Position numbers and translations under genes: made by a program. The notes beneath the pieces were generated by a model, which had not been told where the DNA came from, did no database searches, and saw only the letters and a program-made list of their open reading frames with translations. 64,000 bases of DNA from an uncultured bacterium (GTDB lineage: Bacteria > Bacillota > Clostridia > Oscillospirales > Ruminococcaceae): positions 20,509 to 84,508 of the forward strand of contig CAKXHL010000009.1 of assembly GCA_934875375.1 (NCBI GenBank), in the 5' to 3' direction. Below, in pieces: positions 26,570 through 35,301 of this stretch; positions within the stretch are counted from its first letter, which is position 1, and every line of letters starts with the position of its first letter.

Positions 26570-26926
26570 CTAAAAAGAAGACCATTGTTCGTAATGATCA
26601 ATTTTTTGGTTTAACCGATCCAGAGAAGCCTGCATATCTTCCATTCTCTGAATCAGCTGCCTGCGTTGCTCTATTAAAATCTGTTTTCGAGCTTCCAGTG
26701 TAGAATCGCCTTTCTGATATAATGCAACATACGCAATCAGTGCTTCAATTTGCACACCGGCTTTTCTCATACATTTCATCAATTCAATCCAACGACAGGA
26801 TGCTTCATCATAATCCCGGATTCCACTTTTGCTGCGGGAGACATGGGGGATAAGGCCAATACGCTCATAATAGCGTAATGTATCGGCAGTAATATCGTAT
26901 TTTCGGCTAACCTCTGCGATGGTCAT
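26570..26926 (-). CDS. MerR family transcriptional regulator
   Basis: A 118-residue MerR-type regulator. The winged helix MTIAEVSRKYDITADTLRYYERIGLIPHVSRSKSGIRDY is followed by ALIAYVALYQKGDSTLEARKQIL and a coiled-coil dimer helix to the C-terminus. It has no cysteine cluster, so it is not a mercury- or copper-type sensor; the fit is to the AdhR/YraB-like group. Start at ATG 26926 (AAGGAGGAA upstream); a ten-residue upstream extension is not supported. Its own promoter has the stretched spacer typical of MerR targets. Confidence 0.9.
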   Translation of the reverse strand: MTIAEVSRKYDITADTLRYYERIGLIPHVSRSKSGIRDYDEASCRWIELMKCMRKAGVQIEALIAYVALYQKGDSTLEARKQILIEQRRQLIQRMEDMQASLDRLNQKIDHYEQWSSF

Positions 26927-26986
26927 AAAATATTCCTCCTTCATACCAGTTTTCATTGGTAGTACGTAAAAAGTTTTTGTATTTTT

Positions 26987-27017
26987 ATCATATCATTAGA
27001 AGCAAACTCCAAGTCAA
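26987..27017 (-). promoter_or_regulatory. MerR-type promoter with 19-base spacer
   Basis: Minus strand: TTGACT (plus 27012-27017), a 19-base spacer TGGAGTTTGCTTCTAATGA, and TATGAT (plus 26987-26992). The spacer carries an imperfect TTGGAG/CTTCTAA dyad. The long spacer and the dyad between -35 and -10 are the hallmark of promoters activated by MerR-family regulators, implying autoregulation. Confidence 0.7.
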
Positions 27018-27083
27018 GAGAAAAAAACAATATTTTCCTCTCAAAATAAAGAGGATTCTTTTAACTAGCAGAAATATTTTTAG

Positions 27084-27128
27084 AAAGAACCCCCGCTTGC
27101 AAAAATGCTATGTAAGCGGGGGTTCTTT
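27084..27128 (-). terminator. Terminator of the nucleoside kinase gene
   Basis: AAGAACCCCCGCTT / AAGCGGGGGTTCTT, 14-bp perfect arms around a 15-base loop, just past the stop at 27132. Confidence 0.85.
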
Positions 27129-27131
27129 GCA

Positions 27132-28070
27132 TTATTCTTTATAGAATTCACGGATTAGAGAATTTTGACTTAAATATTCTCCAGAACAAGAAGAAAACAA
27201 AAGATATCGTTTAATCAAATCGTGGACCATATCCTGGTAAGGAGCATCCACAGGGTATTCAGCAAGCGCTGATTCGATTTTTTCCCGGTACAAAAATGGC
27301 TCAAACCCATGGACGGTATTGATATGAATATCAGCTGAAGGCCGATAGGGCTGAATATACAAGCGTTCTCCTTTTAGAACTTTATCCCACATCGACAGAG
27401 TACTGGCTGCTGTTGAGTTACGAGAAGCCAAATCGCGAATAATCCGGCGTGTTAAGCGAAGCTGCCTTGCTGGAATCAAAACCCTGCCGTCTGCCGACAC
27501 AAAATCACTATGTACGCTGACGTAAATTCCCGTACAAGGATGTCCATCCATCGCTGCGAAAAAAAGCGGATGAAGCGCATGTATTCCTTCAAAAATGAAA
27601 AATGTATCGGGCGAATAGGAAACATGGAACGTTTTTTCGCGCCTGCGGCTTTCGTGAAAATCAAAAATAGGAAAATCCGCTTCCCCCTGTGACCAAAGCT
27701 GCTGCATCAAATGGTGAAAATATTCCATATCTAACCCGTCGATACTTTCGAAATTGGTACTGCCGTCTTCCCAAAACGGCAGTTGATCCCTAGGCTTATA
27801 AAAATTGTCCAGAGAAATGCGTTCCGCATTTTTGCCACACTGCTTTAAGTGATCAATCAGTTTTTTGGCCGTAGTTGTTTTTCCAGAAGCAGAAGGTCCC
27901 GCCAGCAGAATAACAGTGGTCTGCTTTTGGATGATATAGCTGCAGACCTCTCGTATTTTACTGTCAAAAACAGCTTCCTCTGCAGCAAAAAACCCTTGTG
28001 GATTTTGGAACAGACGTTCTGCTGCTTTTTGTGCAGATACTTTTTCCATTTTTTTCTGATACCGTTTCAC
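27132..28070 (-). CDS. Uridine kinase-like nucleoside kinase
   Basis: A 312-residue P-loop kinase of the uridine kinase/phosphoribulokinase family. Walker A LLAGPSASGKTTTAKKL is followed by RISLDNFYKPRDQLPFWEDGSTNFESIDGLD (substrate-binding acid region) and DTFFIFEGIHALHPL. Clostridial proteins of this type phosphorylate nucleosides, often uridine or cytidine; the threonyl-tRNA-synthetase-like TGS part that many long homologues carry at the N-terminus is absent. Nothing in the neighbourhood narrows the substrate. Confidence 0.8.
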   Translation of the reverse strand: MKRYQKKMEKVSAQKAAERLFQNPQGFFAAEEAVFDSKIREVCSYIIQKQTTVILLAGPSASGKTTTAKKLIDHLKQCGKNAERISLDNFYKPRDQLPFWEDGSTNFESIDGLDMEYFHHLMQQLWSQGEADFPIFDFHESRRREKTFHVSYSPDTFFIFEGIHALHPLFFAAMDGHPCTGIYVSVHSDFVSADGRVLIPARQLRLTRRIIRDLASRNSTAASTLSMWDKVLKGERLYIQPYRPSADIHINTVHGFEPFLYREKIESALAEYPVDAPYQDMVHDLIKRYLLFSSCSGEYLSQNSLIREFYKE

Positions 28071-28189
28071 GATGACGCCCCCCTTACTGTCAACCTATGA
28101 CGGCAGATTTCTTTCTATGCCGCCGACCATGATGGCTTTAATATTAAGAAGTATTCTCATCATAACATTTTTTTCCTGTTTTTTCAAGG

Positions 28190-28462
28190 TTATAACTCCA
28201 TATCCCCCAGTACATCTTCCAAATGAATAGGGGATACCTGCCGTAAAGCAAGATGATAGAGTACAGCATATGCCTTTTCAAAATCCTGAGCCAGGCGGGG
28301 ATTCATCCAGCAAAGTGCTGTATCCGCTTCATCCTCTTCTGTAAAACATCGGACAGCATATTCTGTTTTACCTGCTTGCTGGTATTCCAGAAGAGCATAA
28401 CAGTGCTGGCGGTATTTATCTTCATCTGATTTCCATCCCATATGTAACACACAAATTTCCAC
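28190..28462 (-). CDS. Small conserved protein (DUF6514-like)
   Basis: A 90-residue soluble acidic protein without cysteine motifs or membrane segments. The pattern of two antiparallel strands (YALLEYQQ, TEYAVRCFTEED), then a helix FEKAYAVLYHLALRQVSPIHLEDVL, resembles the DUF6514 family of Oscillospirales, which I recall only loosely. Function unknown. Start ATG 28462 has a weak GGAAAGGG site. Confidence 0.5.
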   Translation of the reverse strand: MEICVLHMGWKSDEDKYRQHCYALLEYQQAGKTEYAVRCFTEEDEADTALCWMNPRLAQDFEKAYAVLYHLALRQVSPIHLEDVLGDMEL

Positions 28463-28575
28463 AGCTTTTGCACCCTTTCCGCTTTGTATTCCCGCTTCTC
28501 AGTATAAACGCAATCGGGAAAAATTGATACAAGTATATTTTGGTAAGCTATTTTAAAAATTGAAATGAGGTCTTT

Positions 28576-29125
28576 TCAAAAAAGATTTTTGGAGAATAGA
28601 AGAATCATCATAAGAAAAGACAATGCTAAATCAGGAATAAAAATACGGCCACCTAAGCGGAAAGAGGTGAAAATCATGCAACTTGTGATTCCCATACGGA
28701 GAATCGACGGTACTCTCCCTTTTTGTGTCGTATACCAGCTCAGTGCAGCAAATACCGGTGTGCAGACAGCGGCAACGGACCAGCCAATCACATATGGGAT
28801 GGAATAGTATGCATCAGCCCATACCGCGTAGCCATAATATCCCGTTAGCATTGACGAAAAAACAAGAAAGCAGAAAGAGCAGCCTGCAGTGGGGTTTTGC
28901 TGCGAACCGCAATCCATACGGCAACAAGATCCATATATTGATCCGTGAGAAAATTTCAGCCCCAGCAGAAAAAAGAGGACCCCAAAATCCAAATTGTTTT
29001 GGCGGAATAATATCCATCCATTTAGAGAGAATCCCCAATAAAAAGCCTAAAAGCACAAAAAAGAGACTGCGCAGTCCCCAATTTTTTGCTTTTTTGAAAA
29101 AACGATGTTGATATTCTTTTGCCAT
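28576..29125 (-). pseudogene. DUF6518-like membrane protein, frameshifted in a T6 run
   Basis: The first frame from ATG 29125 encodes a basic N-terminus and three helices (LRSLFFVLLGFLLGILSKW, FGPLFSAGAEIF-type segment, RLLFLLSCFF). It then leaves frame at the T6 run of the minus strand (plus A6 at 28858-28863). The other frame continues with VFSSMLTGYYGYAVWADAYYS, VIGWSVAAVCTPVFAALSW and a final LALSFLMMILLF helix, the expected second half of a DUF6518-like protein. One base more or less in the run would restore a roughly 180-residue protein. It could be a true mutation, phase variation or a sequencing error. Confidence 0.65.
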
Positions 29126-29184
29126 TTTTTATCCTTCCAATCGTTTTATCAGAAAACGATTGGAAGATTTAAAATCCGTCAAAA

Positions 29185-29218
29185 AAGTCCTGACCAGATA
29201 TTTCTGGTCAGGACTTAG
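29185..29218 (-). terminator. Terminator of mgtE
   Basis: Perfect inverted repeat AAGTCCTGACCAGA / TCTGGTCAGGACTT with TTTTTT following on the minus strand. Confidence 0.9.
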
Positions 29219-29225
29219 AAAGGGA

Positions 29226-30563
29226 TTATCCCAAATGAAGCAGTACGGATGCAAAGTTAAAATAAACGATGAGAGACAGCGCATCAACGATAGTAGTAAT
29301 AAAAGGACTGGCCATTACCGCCGGATCAAATCCAATGCGTTTTGCCACGATAGGAAGCGTACAACCAGTGATTTTTGCAATCGTTACCGTGACCACCAGT
29401 GTGAGGCAGACAACCAATGATACGGAGAGCCCCACCTGATCCAGTAACATCATTTTGGCAAAATTGGCGACAGAAAGGGTTAATCCACATAAAATGGCGA
29501 CTCGTATCTCTTTCCAAATGATTTTGAGAAGGTCGGACATGCGGATTTCTCCCAAGGAAAGGCCACGAATTATAGTCACTGACGCTTGGCTACCTGCATT
29601 GCCTCCTGTATCCATTAACATGGGAATAAAAGCGGTCAGCGCTACCTGTGCTGCCAGAGCGCTTTCATATGCTTGGATAATCTTTCCGGTGAAGGTAGCA
29701 GATACCATCAGCAAAAGAAGCCAGGGCACTCTTTTTTTCCAAAGTTCAGTCGTGCTTGTTTTCAGATACGGCTTGCCGGTAGGGGTGATGGCTGCCATCA
29801 TTTCGATATCTTCTGTATTTTCTTCTTGCAGAACGTCCATCGCATCGTCAAAAGTTACGATTCCGACCAGCCGATATTCCTGGTCTACTACTGGCAATGC
29901 TAAAAAATCGTATTTTTGCAGTTGATTGGCGACTTTTTCCTTATCATCCAAGGTAGAAGCAGCAATCACATGGGTCTGCATAATCTCTCCGATAATCGCT
30001 GTTTTGGGGGAGAGCAAGAGTTCTCGTACTGTGACCAGCCCTTCCAATTTTCGGTCGTGATTTGTCACGTAGCAGGTGTAAATGGTTTCTTTATCTACAC
30101 CTGTTGCACGAATCCGGGAGAATGCCTCGTCCACCGTCATGGTCTTTTTCAGATCCACATATTCGATGGTCATAATGCTGCCGGCACTATCCTCCGGATA
30201 ATGAAGAATTTCGTTGATTTTTTTGCGCACTTCAGGACTGGTTTGGCGCAAAATTCGCTTGACTACGTTGGCGGGCATCTCTTCGATAATATCCACCGCG
30301 TCATCAAGATATAATTCATCTAAAACCTCTTGTAGCTCTTTATCGCTAAATGCCTGGATCAGGATTTCCTGCAAATCGTTATCCATTTCGGCAAACGCTT
30401 CCGCTGCTAACTCCTTTGGAAGAAGCCGGTATACCAACGGGAGACTATCCTGCGGCATTTCTTCCAGAATTCCGGCAAGATCCACAGGGTTCATGGTGCT
30501 TAATAGTTGTTTCAGTTGAGAGAATTTTTTTTCGGTCAATAAAGCCAGTGCTTTTTCTGTCAT
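29226..30563 (-). CDS. mgtE: Magnesium transporter MgtE
   Basis: A 445-residue MgtE Mg2+ channel. The cytosolic N domain (TEKALALLTEKKFSQLKQLL to about 130) is superhelical, two CBS domains follow (about 135-255, including YCYVTNHDRKLEGLVTVREL-type and LPVVDQEYRLVGIVTFDDAMD), then a five-helix membrane domain with the ion-pathway segment FIPMLMDTGGNAGSQASVTIIRGL and C-terminal KRIGFDPAVMASPFITTIVDALSLIVYF. Start at the second ATG, 30563, because AGGAGG sits seven bases upstream; the first ATG (30569) is too close. An M-box riboswitch upstream gives Mg2+-responsive attenuation. Confidence 0.97.
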   Translation of the reverse strand: MTEKALALLTEKKFSQLKQLLSTMNPVDLAGILEEMPQDSLPLVYRLLPKELAAEAFAEMDNDLQEILIQAFSDKELQEVLDELYLDDAVDIIEEMPANVVKRILRQTSPEVRKKINEILHYPEDSAGSIMTIEYVDLKKTMTVDEAFSRIRATGVDKETIYTCYVTNHDRKLEGLVTVRELLLSPKTAIIGEIMQTHVIAASTLDDKEKVANQLQKYDFLALPVVDQEYRLVGIVTFDDAMDVLQEENTEDIEMMAAITPTGKPYLKTSTTELWKKRVPWLLLLMVSATFTGKIIQAYESALAAQVALTAFIPMLMDTGGNAGSQASVTIIRGLSLGEIRMSDLLKIIWKEIRVAILCGLTLSVANFAKMMLLDQVGLSVSLVVCLTLVVTVTIAKITGCTLPIVAKRIGFDPAVMASPFITTIVDALSLIVYFNFASVLLHLG

Positions 30564-30807
30564 GTTCATTCCTCCTAAGTATTGTAGTTCGTTAGGTAGG
30601 AAGCGGGAACATCAGACTGCAGAAGAAGTCATCCATAGAAAAGAGGATTCCGCACAGGTGCGTTGCTGGAAGCAATCTTTTCATATATACTTCGCGGAAC
30701 GGTCTTTGTGTCGCCAGTACTTCCTGCATCCATGCGTTGTCACCTCACTCTTTCACCTTGATGAAAATGCTTTGGCTGTTTTTTCAGGAAAATAACTACC
30801 GATGGAA

Positions 30808-31025
30808 TAAAAAAACCGCCGAAGATTTGCTCCAGCGGTGACGATATTGCGGCGTTTCAAAAAGCGCAACCAAATCCAGCCCCCGTTTGAGCTTCAACTT
30901 CGCAGGGCGATGAAATTATATTAGACAATGCCTTAATTTCGGCATGGCCTGTTGACCTTCTCATAGTGTCTCTACTATTTCGCGGCAGCAATCCGTATCC
31001 CTGTGGTAGCCTTACCTACCGGGTT
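30808..31025 (-). ncRNA. M-box (ykoK) magnesium riboswitch
   Basis: Leader of mgtE, read on the minus strand. It contains the conserved M-box core: GGTAGGTAAGGCTACC at the 5' end, ATACGGATTGCTGCCGCG, then GTAGAGACACTAT and GAAGGTCAACAGG, and a central AAATTAAGGCATTGTC region. It closes with a terminator hairpin ACCGCTG...CGGCGGT followed by seven T (plus 30808-30839). High Mg2+ should favour the terminator and switch mgtE off. About 240 bases lie between the terminator and the mgtE start, long for this leader type, and I see no gene in them. Confidence 0.9.
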
Positions 31026-31176
31026 CTTTTATTCCGTCCCTATCATATGCTTTCCAGTTCTTTTTGTCAACCGTTTTGCTGTAAAAGTGACTTTATTTTC
31101 ATCATATTCCTTTTATTCCATCAAAACAGAAGAAATGTGATAATTCTCCTTGTTGTCGCATCTTATAACAAGAGTT

Positions 31177-31851
31177 TTATTTCACCCCCAGCCTGTCTCT
31201 TAGAAGTTCTCGGCCAAAAAGATCAGGATGGTAATCAATATTAGATATTCTATATCCGGCGTCAGTCTTTTTTACTTCAAAAACAGTACTTTCTTCATCA
31301 GATTCACCGCTCACATAAATGCGCAAATAATTGCTGCGATAGGTGTTTTCCTTCAGCTTTTCGATTGAAAGCAGCTCAGTGCTAACTACAGAAGCTCCGC
31401 TGTCAATCCGGAGATGCAGCGTACCGTCCATATCTGCGAATTTCGTGGATAAGATCCATTCCAAAGCCTCGTCAATGAAAATATTTCCGTAGTATTCGAC
31501 CAGTTCGCTGTAATTTTTCGAGGTTCTTGCAAAGGCGAAAGAATCAATTGTCACCTGGTCGTCATCATATACCTCGATATCGCTGAATATGCGCCTCATA
31601 CAATCCTGAGGATCTTCCGTAGCTAAATCATTGATTTCAAACATGGCGTCACAGAATAATTCCTCAAGCACGGATTCTGTTGGTTCCTCCTCAGAAGCAG
31701 AGGATTCTTCTTTCGATTCCTCCTTGCTGAAAGGTTAAGAAGTATCCCCCAGAGGGTTAGATGAAGAAGGGGATACCCCTTGCGTCTGCGCACATCCGCT
31801 TAGCAGAAAGCAAACCAACAGGACTGTTATTTGAAGAAATCTGGTCTTCAT
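31177..31851 (-). pseudogene. Lipoprotein (IseA-like) with an in-frame TAA
   Basis: The start ATG 31851 (AGGAGG upstream) opens a lipoprotein signal: VLLVCFLLSGCAQ with the lipobox Cys20. Codon 39 is TAA (31735-31737); the same frame then continues as an acidic linker (KEESKEESSASEEEPTE) and a globular domain to 31177. The distal part, with FADMDGTLHLRID and KKTDAGYRISNIDYHP, resembles IseA/YoeB-type DL-endopeptidase inhibitors or SnoaL/NTF2-like extracytoplasmic domains; this is tentative. Because frame, signal and domain agree, a point mutation in the linker is the simplest reading. It lies just downstream of blaR1 on the same strand. Confidence 0.75.
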
Positions 31852-31890
31852 AAAATTTCCTCCTAATTCTTTTTTACTTTAAAAACAGGG

Positions 31891-34620
31891 TTATTCGAGA
31901 TAAGAGATCGGTCCATAGCTGCCTTTTTCCAAATACAACCCATCTGATTGCAAAATCAGATCGCAGCCGGTGGGGCCATAGGCTTTGAAATTGGCTCCGG
32001 CTGGAACGGTTGTATCGATTTGCTTTTGCTGGTTCCAATTTTCGTCGAACACCAAAAGATACAGTGTTTCTTCGATCGCATTAATGTCAAAATTTTCAGC
32101 ATAGATGTCAAACCAATCGACGCATTCGGCAATGATAACGTGATTTTCTGCATCGTAAACAAAATCGAGCAGGTAAGGATCACCGGGTTTATATTTATGG
32201 TCAACAGGAGCGGACAGGGCTTTTACCGGCTGATGGCGCTCACCGGTAGCCAGATCTATGCTGTAAAGCATATGCCATTCCAGATAAATCAGCTCGTTTT
32301 TGCCGGTGATTCCGCCGATTTGTGATGCAGAGAGAACGCCTAGCTGCTGCGCCTGTCCGGAAATTGTATCCCGGCAAATAAATTCGTCAGCCCACCCATC
32401 TCCGCCTGCAGAGTGTCCAACGTGATAGACCTCATATCGACCGTCCGGGCTGGTATAGGTCAGATTTTCCCGTGTTAACTGGTTTTCGTCAATTACATAA
32501 ACTTCTTTTCCCGAACCGGATAAAAAGTCAATATCGTGCCGGATATTGCCGATTTTGACCGAAGCGGTTTTAGCAGAAGGGTCAAGGACGATGAGCTCAG
32601 CTGCACTTTCTTCCGTCAAAGACTGTGTTTTCCGCGGGACACTGACCTGATAAAGGGACTTTTGTTTTTGCATCCATTCATAGGTGAAGATTTCCGTATC
32701 GTTTTGATAGGATCTATTGTAAAGAAGAACGACATCGTCTTTGAAAAGGGGTACTCCGTGAAAGAAAGCATAATTTTTTGCAGAGAAATCATAAGAAGCA
32801 TATCCGCCGTATAGTGAAACCTGAAATTCCAGAAAACCGTTATGGTATTGACCGGGCTGACAAACGGACAGAGTATTGATATCATAAGCAGGAGCGGTTG
32901 TCTGAGCACGTTCCACAAAGGTTCCGTTGACGTCAAACTTCTGAATTTCTGTGTGGACGTTTGATTTCTGATTGTCGTCATCCCAAACTTCCCACGGCAA
33001 TTCCTCTGAAGATGGGGGAAAAGAAGAAACATGGTACAAAACAGCATAGTTTTTTAGGGTCTGGTCGTAATAGACAGATGCGATATGCCAGTAAGGTTCC
33101 GATGGTGTTTGAAAATCCAGCTTTTGCTCTAAAGGTTCTAGTGTTGTGGCATCATAGAAGAAAAGCTGTTTCCCGTTGGTGTAACAAAAAGTACCGTCTT
33201 GCAAATCACTGATACTGCCCCAACCATACCGCTCGTAAGGAAAAGAAAAACTGCCGATCACATAGCCAGTGTCACTGCCGTTCTGTACCGCAATGACTTG
33301 TCCTTTGGGCGGCGCACCATATTGGTCCAAGTTATCCGGGGATAAAATTTCTCCAGTATCTGTGTTTTTTACGTAAAAAGAAAAGCTTTTGATTTGTGCT
33401 ACTTTTTCTCCTTGCAAAGAAAGTGCAGATACCGATTCCAGCGTACTAGGGTTCGCAGGGGAGACCGATTCAGAAGGCTGGCTGCTGGTTGCTGCTGCGG
33501 GGAGTGAGGACGAATCGTCAATGGAATCTGAATTTTTAGGAGGGGGAGTTTTCTGCCTGCATGCAACTAGGCTTCCTGCCAGAATGGCAGAAGAAAGTAC
33601 AATGCTGAATGCTATTTTTCCAAATCGTTTTCCACTTGCCCGGAAAAGATTGTAAAATCGACGTTCTAATGTTTTTTTGCTTGCAGAAAAATGGGTAGAG
33701 AAAATTGTGTTTTGTTGGGTTATTCCTGTTTTTAAAATGCATAGCAGCGCTTGTCCGTACTGACGGCGAAAAAAATCATCTTTCCCTTTTAGCACGGCAT
33801 CATCACAGGAAATTTCAATATCCTGATCTGCCTTGCGTACCATAATCCAAACCAAGGGATTGAACCAATGTGCTGCGTTGGAGAGCAAAAGGATGAATTT
33901 ATACAACATATCCCGTCTTTTCCAGTGAATCAGTTCATGGCGAAGAATCATGGACAAATCTTCTTCAGAAAATGTGATGTTTGGCAACAAAATAAGGGGA
34001 GAAATAATTCCAATCATCATTGGGCTGCCTATTCCGTCAAGAATCGCCAGGCGAATGTTCCTTTTCACACCCAGTTCTGACAGGATGTTCCGATATACAG
34101 ACAGTTGCTGGGGATCTACGGACGGTTCGCCACGTCGGCGTATTTTCATGCGGAAGGAAAAATAGATGGAAATATGCCATGTCAAAAAGAAAAATGCGCC
34201 GACAAGCCAGCCGATGGCAGCCGGTTTGCTTATGGTAGTTGCTTGCCCGGCCGCCTTTTTCTCCGTATTCATTTGAACTTCATAATGCTTCATTTGCTGC
34301 TGATAAAGGACATTTGCAGCAGATGAAACAGATGGATCTACATTTTCTTTTGGAGCTTCCGGATTGGGAATATCCGGGATTTTACTCTCGTCTACACCAT
34401 AGACGATTTCACGTTCTGGTACAGGTAATATAACTGGAGTTTGCGAAAAAGAAAAACGAAAGGGAATGATTAGGCGGAGCGCTAAAATGAGCCAGACACA
34501 ATATCTCCACTTGGCGGAATAACGTTTGTCCAACAGCGGTTTGGTAACAAGAAAAAGAAAAATAACAACTGATGTTCCCAAAGAGATTTCAATTACGGTA
34601 TGGAAAATTTTTTCAAACAT
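31891..34620 (-). CDS. BlaR1-like M56 family metallopeptidase with large extracellular domain
   Basis: A 909-residue membrane protein. The N-terminal part is the BlaR1/MecR1 M56 unit: helices at about 10-55 and 135-157, the zinc motif RHELIHWKRRD (HELIH 228-232) and HWFNPLVWIMVRKADQDIEISCDDAV (E269), then a further helix at about 335-353 ending near Cys354. The C-terminal 540 residues are not a penicillin-binding sensor. They are a Ser/Thr linker and a strand-rich region with recurring short beta units (FCYTNGKQLFFYDATTLEP, MLYSIDLATGERH) resembling a beta-propeller. The gene follows blaI with an 8-base overlap. Likely signal-dependent proteolysis of BlaI, but the signal may not be a beta-lactam. 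Confidence 0.88.
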   Translation of the reverse strand: MFEKIFHTVIEISLGTSVVIFLFLVTKPLLDKRYSAKWRYCVWLILALRLIIPFRFSFSQTPVILPVPEREIVYGVDESKIPDIPNPEAPKENVDPSVSSAANVLYQQQMKHYEVQMNTEKKAAGQATTISKPAAIGWLVGAFFFLTWHISIYFSFRMKIRRRGEPSVDPQQLSVYRNILSELGVKRNIRLAILDGIGSPMMIGIISPLILLPNITFSEEDLSMILRHELIHWKRRDMLYKFILLLSNAAHWFNPLVWIMVRKADQDIEISCDDAVLKGKDDFFRRQYGQALLCILKTGITQQNTIFSTHFSASKKTLERRFYNLFRASGKRFGKIAFSIVLSSAILAGSLVACRQKTPPPKNSDSIDDSSSLPAAATSSQPSESVSPANPSTLESVSALSLQGEKVAQIKSFSFYVKNTDTGEILSPDNLDQYGAPPKGQVIAVQNGSDTGYVIGSFSFPYERYGWGSISDLQDGTFCYTNGKQLFFYDATTLEPLEQKLDFQTPSEPYWHIASVYYDQTLKNYAVLYHVSSFPPSSEELPWEVWDDDNQKSNVHTEIQKFDVNGTFVERAQTTAPAYDINTLSVCQPGQYHNGFLEFQVSLYGGYASYDFSAKNYAFFHGVPLFKDDVVLLYNRSYQNDTEIFTYEWMQKQKSLYQVSVPRKTQSLTEESAAELIVLDPSAKTASVKIGNIRHDIDFLSGSGKEVYVIDENQLTRENLTYTSPDGRYEVYHVGHSAGGDGWADEFICRDTISGQAQQLGVLSASQIGGITGKNELIYLEWHMLYSIDLATGERHQPVKALSAPVDHKYKPGDPYLLDFVYDAENHVIIAECVDWFDIYAENFDINAIEETLYLLVFDENWNQQKQIDTTVPAGANFKAYGPTGCDLILQSDGLYLEKGSYGPISYLE

Positions 34621-35005
34621 CTTCTTTTTCCTCCTTGTGCCGGTCCAATATATTTTGGAGTTCTTCCAGACCCTTTTCTGTTAAATCTCCGCTTTCAACG
34701 AGTGCTGCTGTCATGCGGGAAAAAGCACCGCCATATAATTTATTTAAAAAAGAATGGTTGGAAAATTGCTGATATTCTTGCCGTGTTACCAAAGGGGTAT
34801 AAATGTTACTACGGCCACTTTTTTTAATTGCCAGATATTGTTTGCTGCATAGATGAGAAAGAATAGTCAAAACGGTTGTATCTGCCCAGCTTTTTTTATC
34901 CAGCCAAGGGTTCAAGTCGCTGCGCAGGAAAGGACGGTTTAATTCCCAGACTGCACACATTAATTCTAATTCGGCATCCCCAAGTTTTTTCAGTGATTTA
35001 TGCAT
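34613..35005 (-). CDS. blaI: BlaI/MecI family repressor
   Basis: A 130-residue winged-helix repressor: KKLGDAELELMCAVWELNRPFLRSDL, TTVLTILSHLCSKQYLAIKKSGRSNIYTPLVTRQEYQ and a dimerisation tail VESGDLTEKGLEELQNIL. The start at ATG 35005 (GAAAGAAGGG upstream) is chosen because the longer frame to 35074 runs through its own operator. It overlaps blaR1 by 8 bases. Two TTCTA-N6-TAGAA dyads in the promoter are the presumed binding sites. Confidence 0.93.
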   Translation of the reverse strand: MHKSLKKLGDAELELMCAVWELNRPFLRSDLNPWLDKKSWADTTVLTILSHLCSKQYLAIKKSGRSNIYTPLVTRQEYQQFSNHSFLNKLYGGAFSRMTAALVESGDLTEKGLEELQNILDRHKEEKEDV

Positions 35006-35017
35006 AGTAGCCCTTCT

Positions 35018-35074
35018 TTCTACGATAATAGAAATTGACAAGCATATTCTATCATCGTAGAATATGCTTGTCAA
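35018..35074. promoter_or_regulatory. Symmetric blaI promoter with two BlaI-type operators
   Basis: A 40-bp perfect dyad (35035-35074; TTGACAAGCATATTCTA, TCATCG, then its complement) contains a full promoter in each direction. Minus: TTGACA (plus 35069-35074), 17 bases, TAGAAT (plus 35046-35051), feeding blaI. Plus: TTGACA 35035-35040, 17 bases, TAGAAT 35058-35063. The operator core TTCTA-N6-TAGAA occurs at 35047-35062 and again at 35018-35033, between promoter and blaI start. Confidence 0.85.
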
Positions 35075-35124
35075 GATAATAAAAATATTGAAATACCTAC
35101 AATTTTCATCATGAGATGTCGGAA

Positions 35125-35186
35125 AGCAGTATAAAGATGGGGAGGCTGATTTTGATCAAAATCGGCCTCCCCATCTTTATACTGCT
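35125..35186. repeat. 62-bp near-perfect palindrome
   Basis: Base i pairs with base 111-i (last digits) throughout 35125-35186: 31 bp arms, one T/G mismatch at 35147/35164, no spacer. The core reads TTTTGATCAAAA and the outer arms contain ATAAAGATGGGGAGGC. No U-tract follows on either strand, so it is not an ordinary terminator. It lies downstream of the plus-directed half of the symmetric promoter and before the convergent hydrolase gene. Confidence 0.95.
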
Positions 35187-35301
35187 AATACAGGGTAGAG
35201 CAATGTAATATCCTTTTTTCAAACAGTTTTTCTGAACAAATCATTTAAACGATTAAAATGTAGATAATCTCCAGAGTGACGTGAACAGAACGAAATAAGC
35301 T

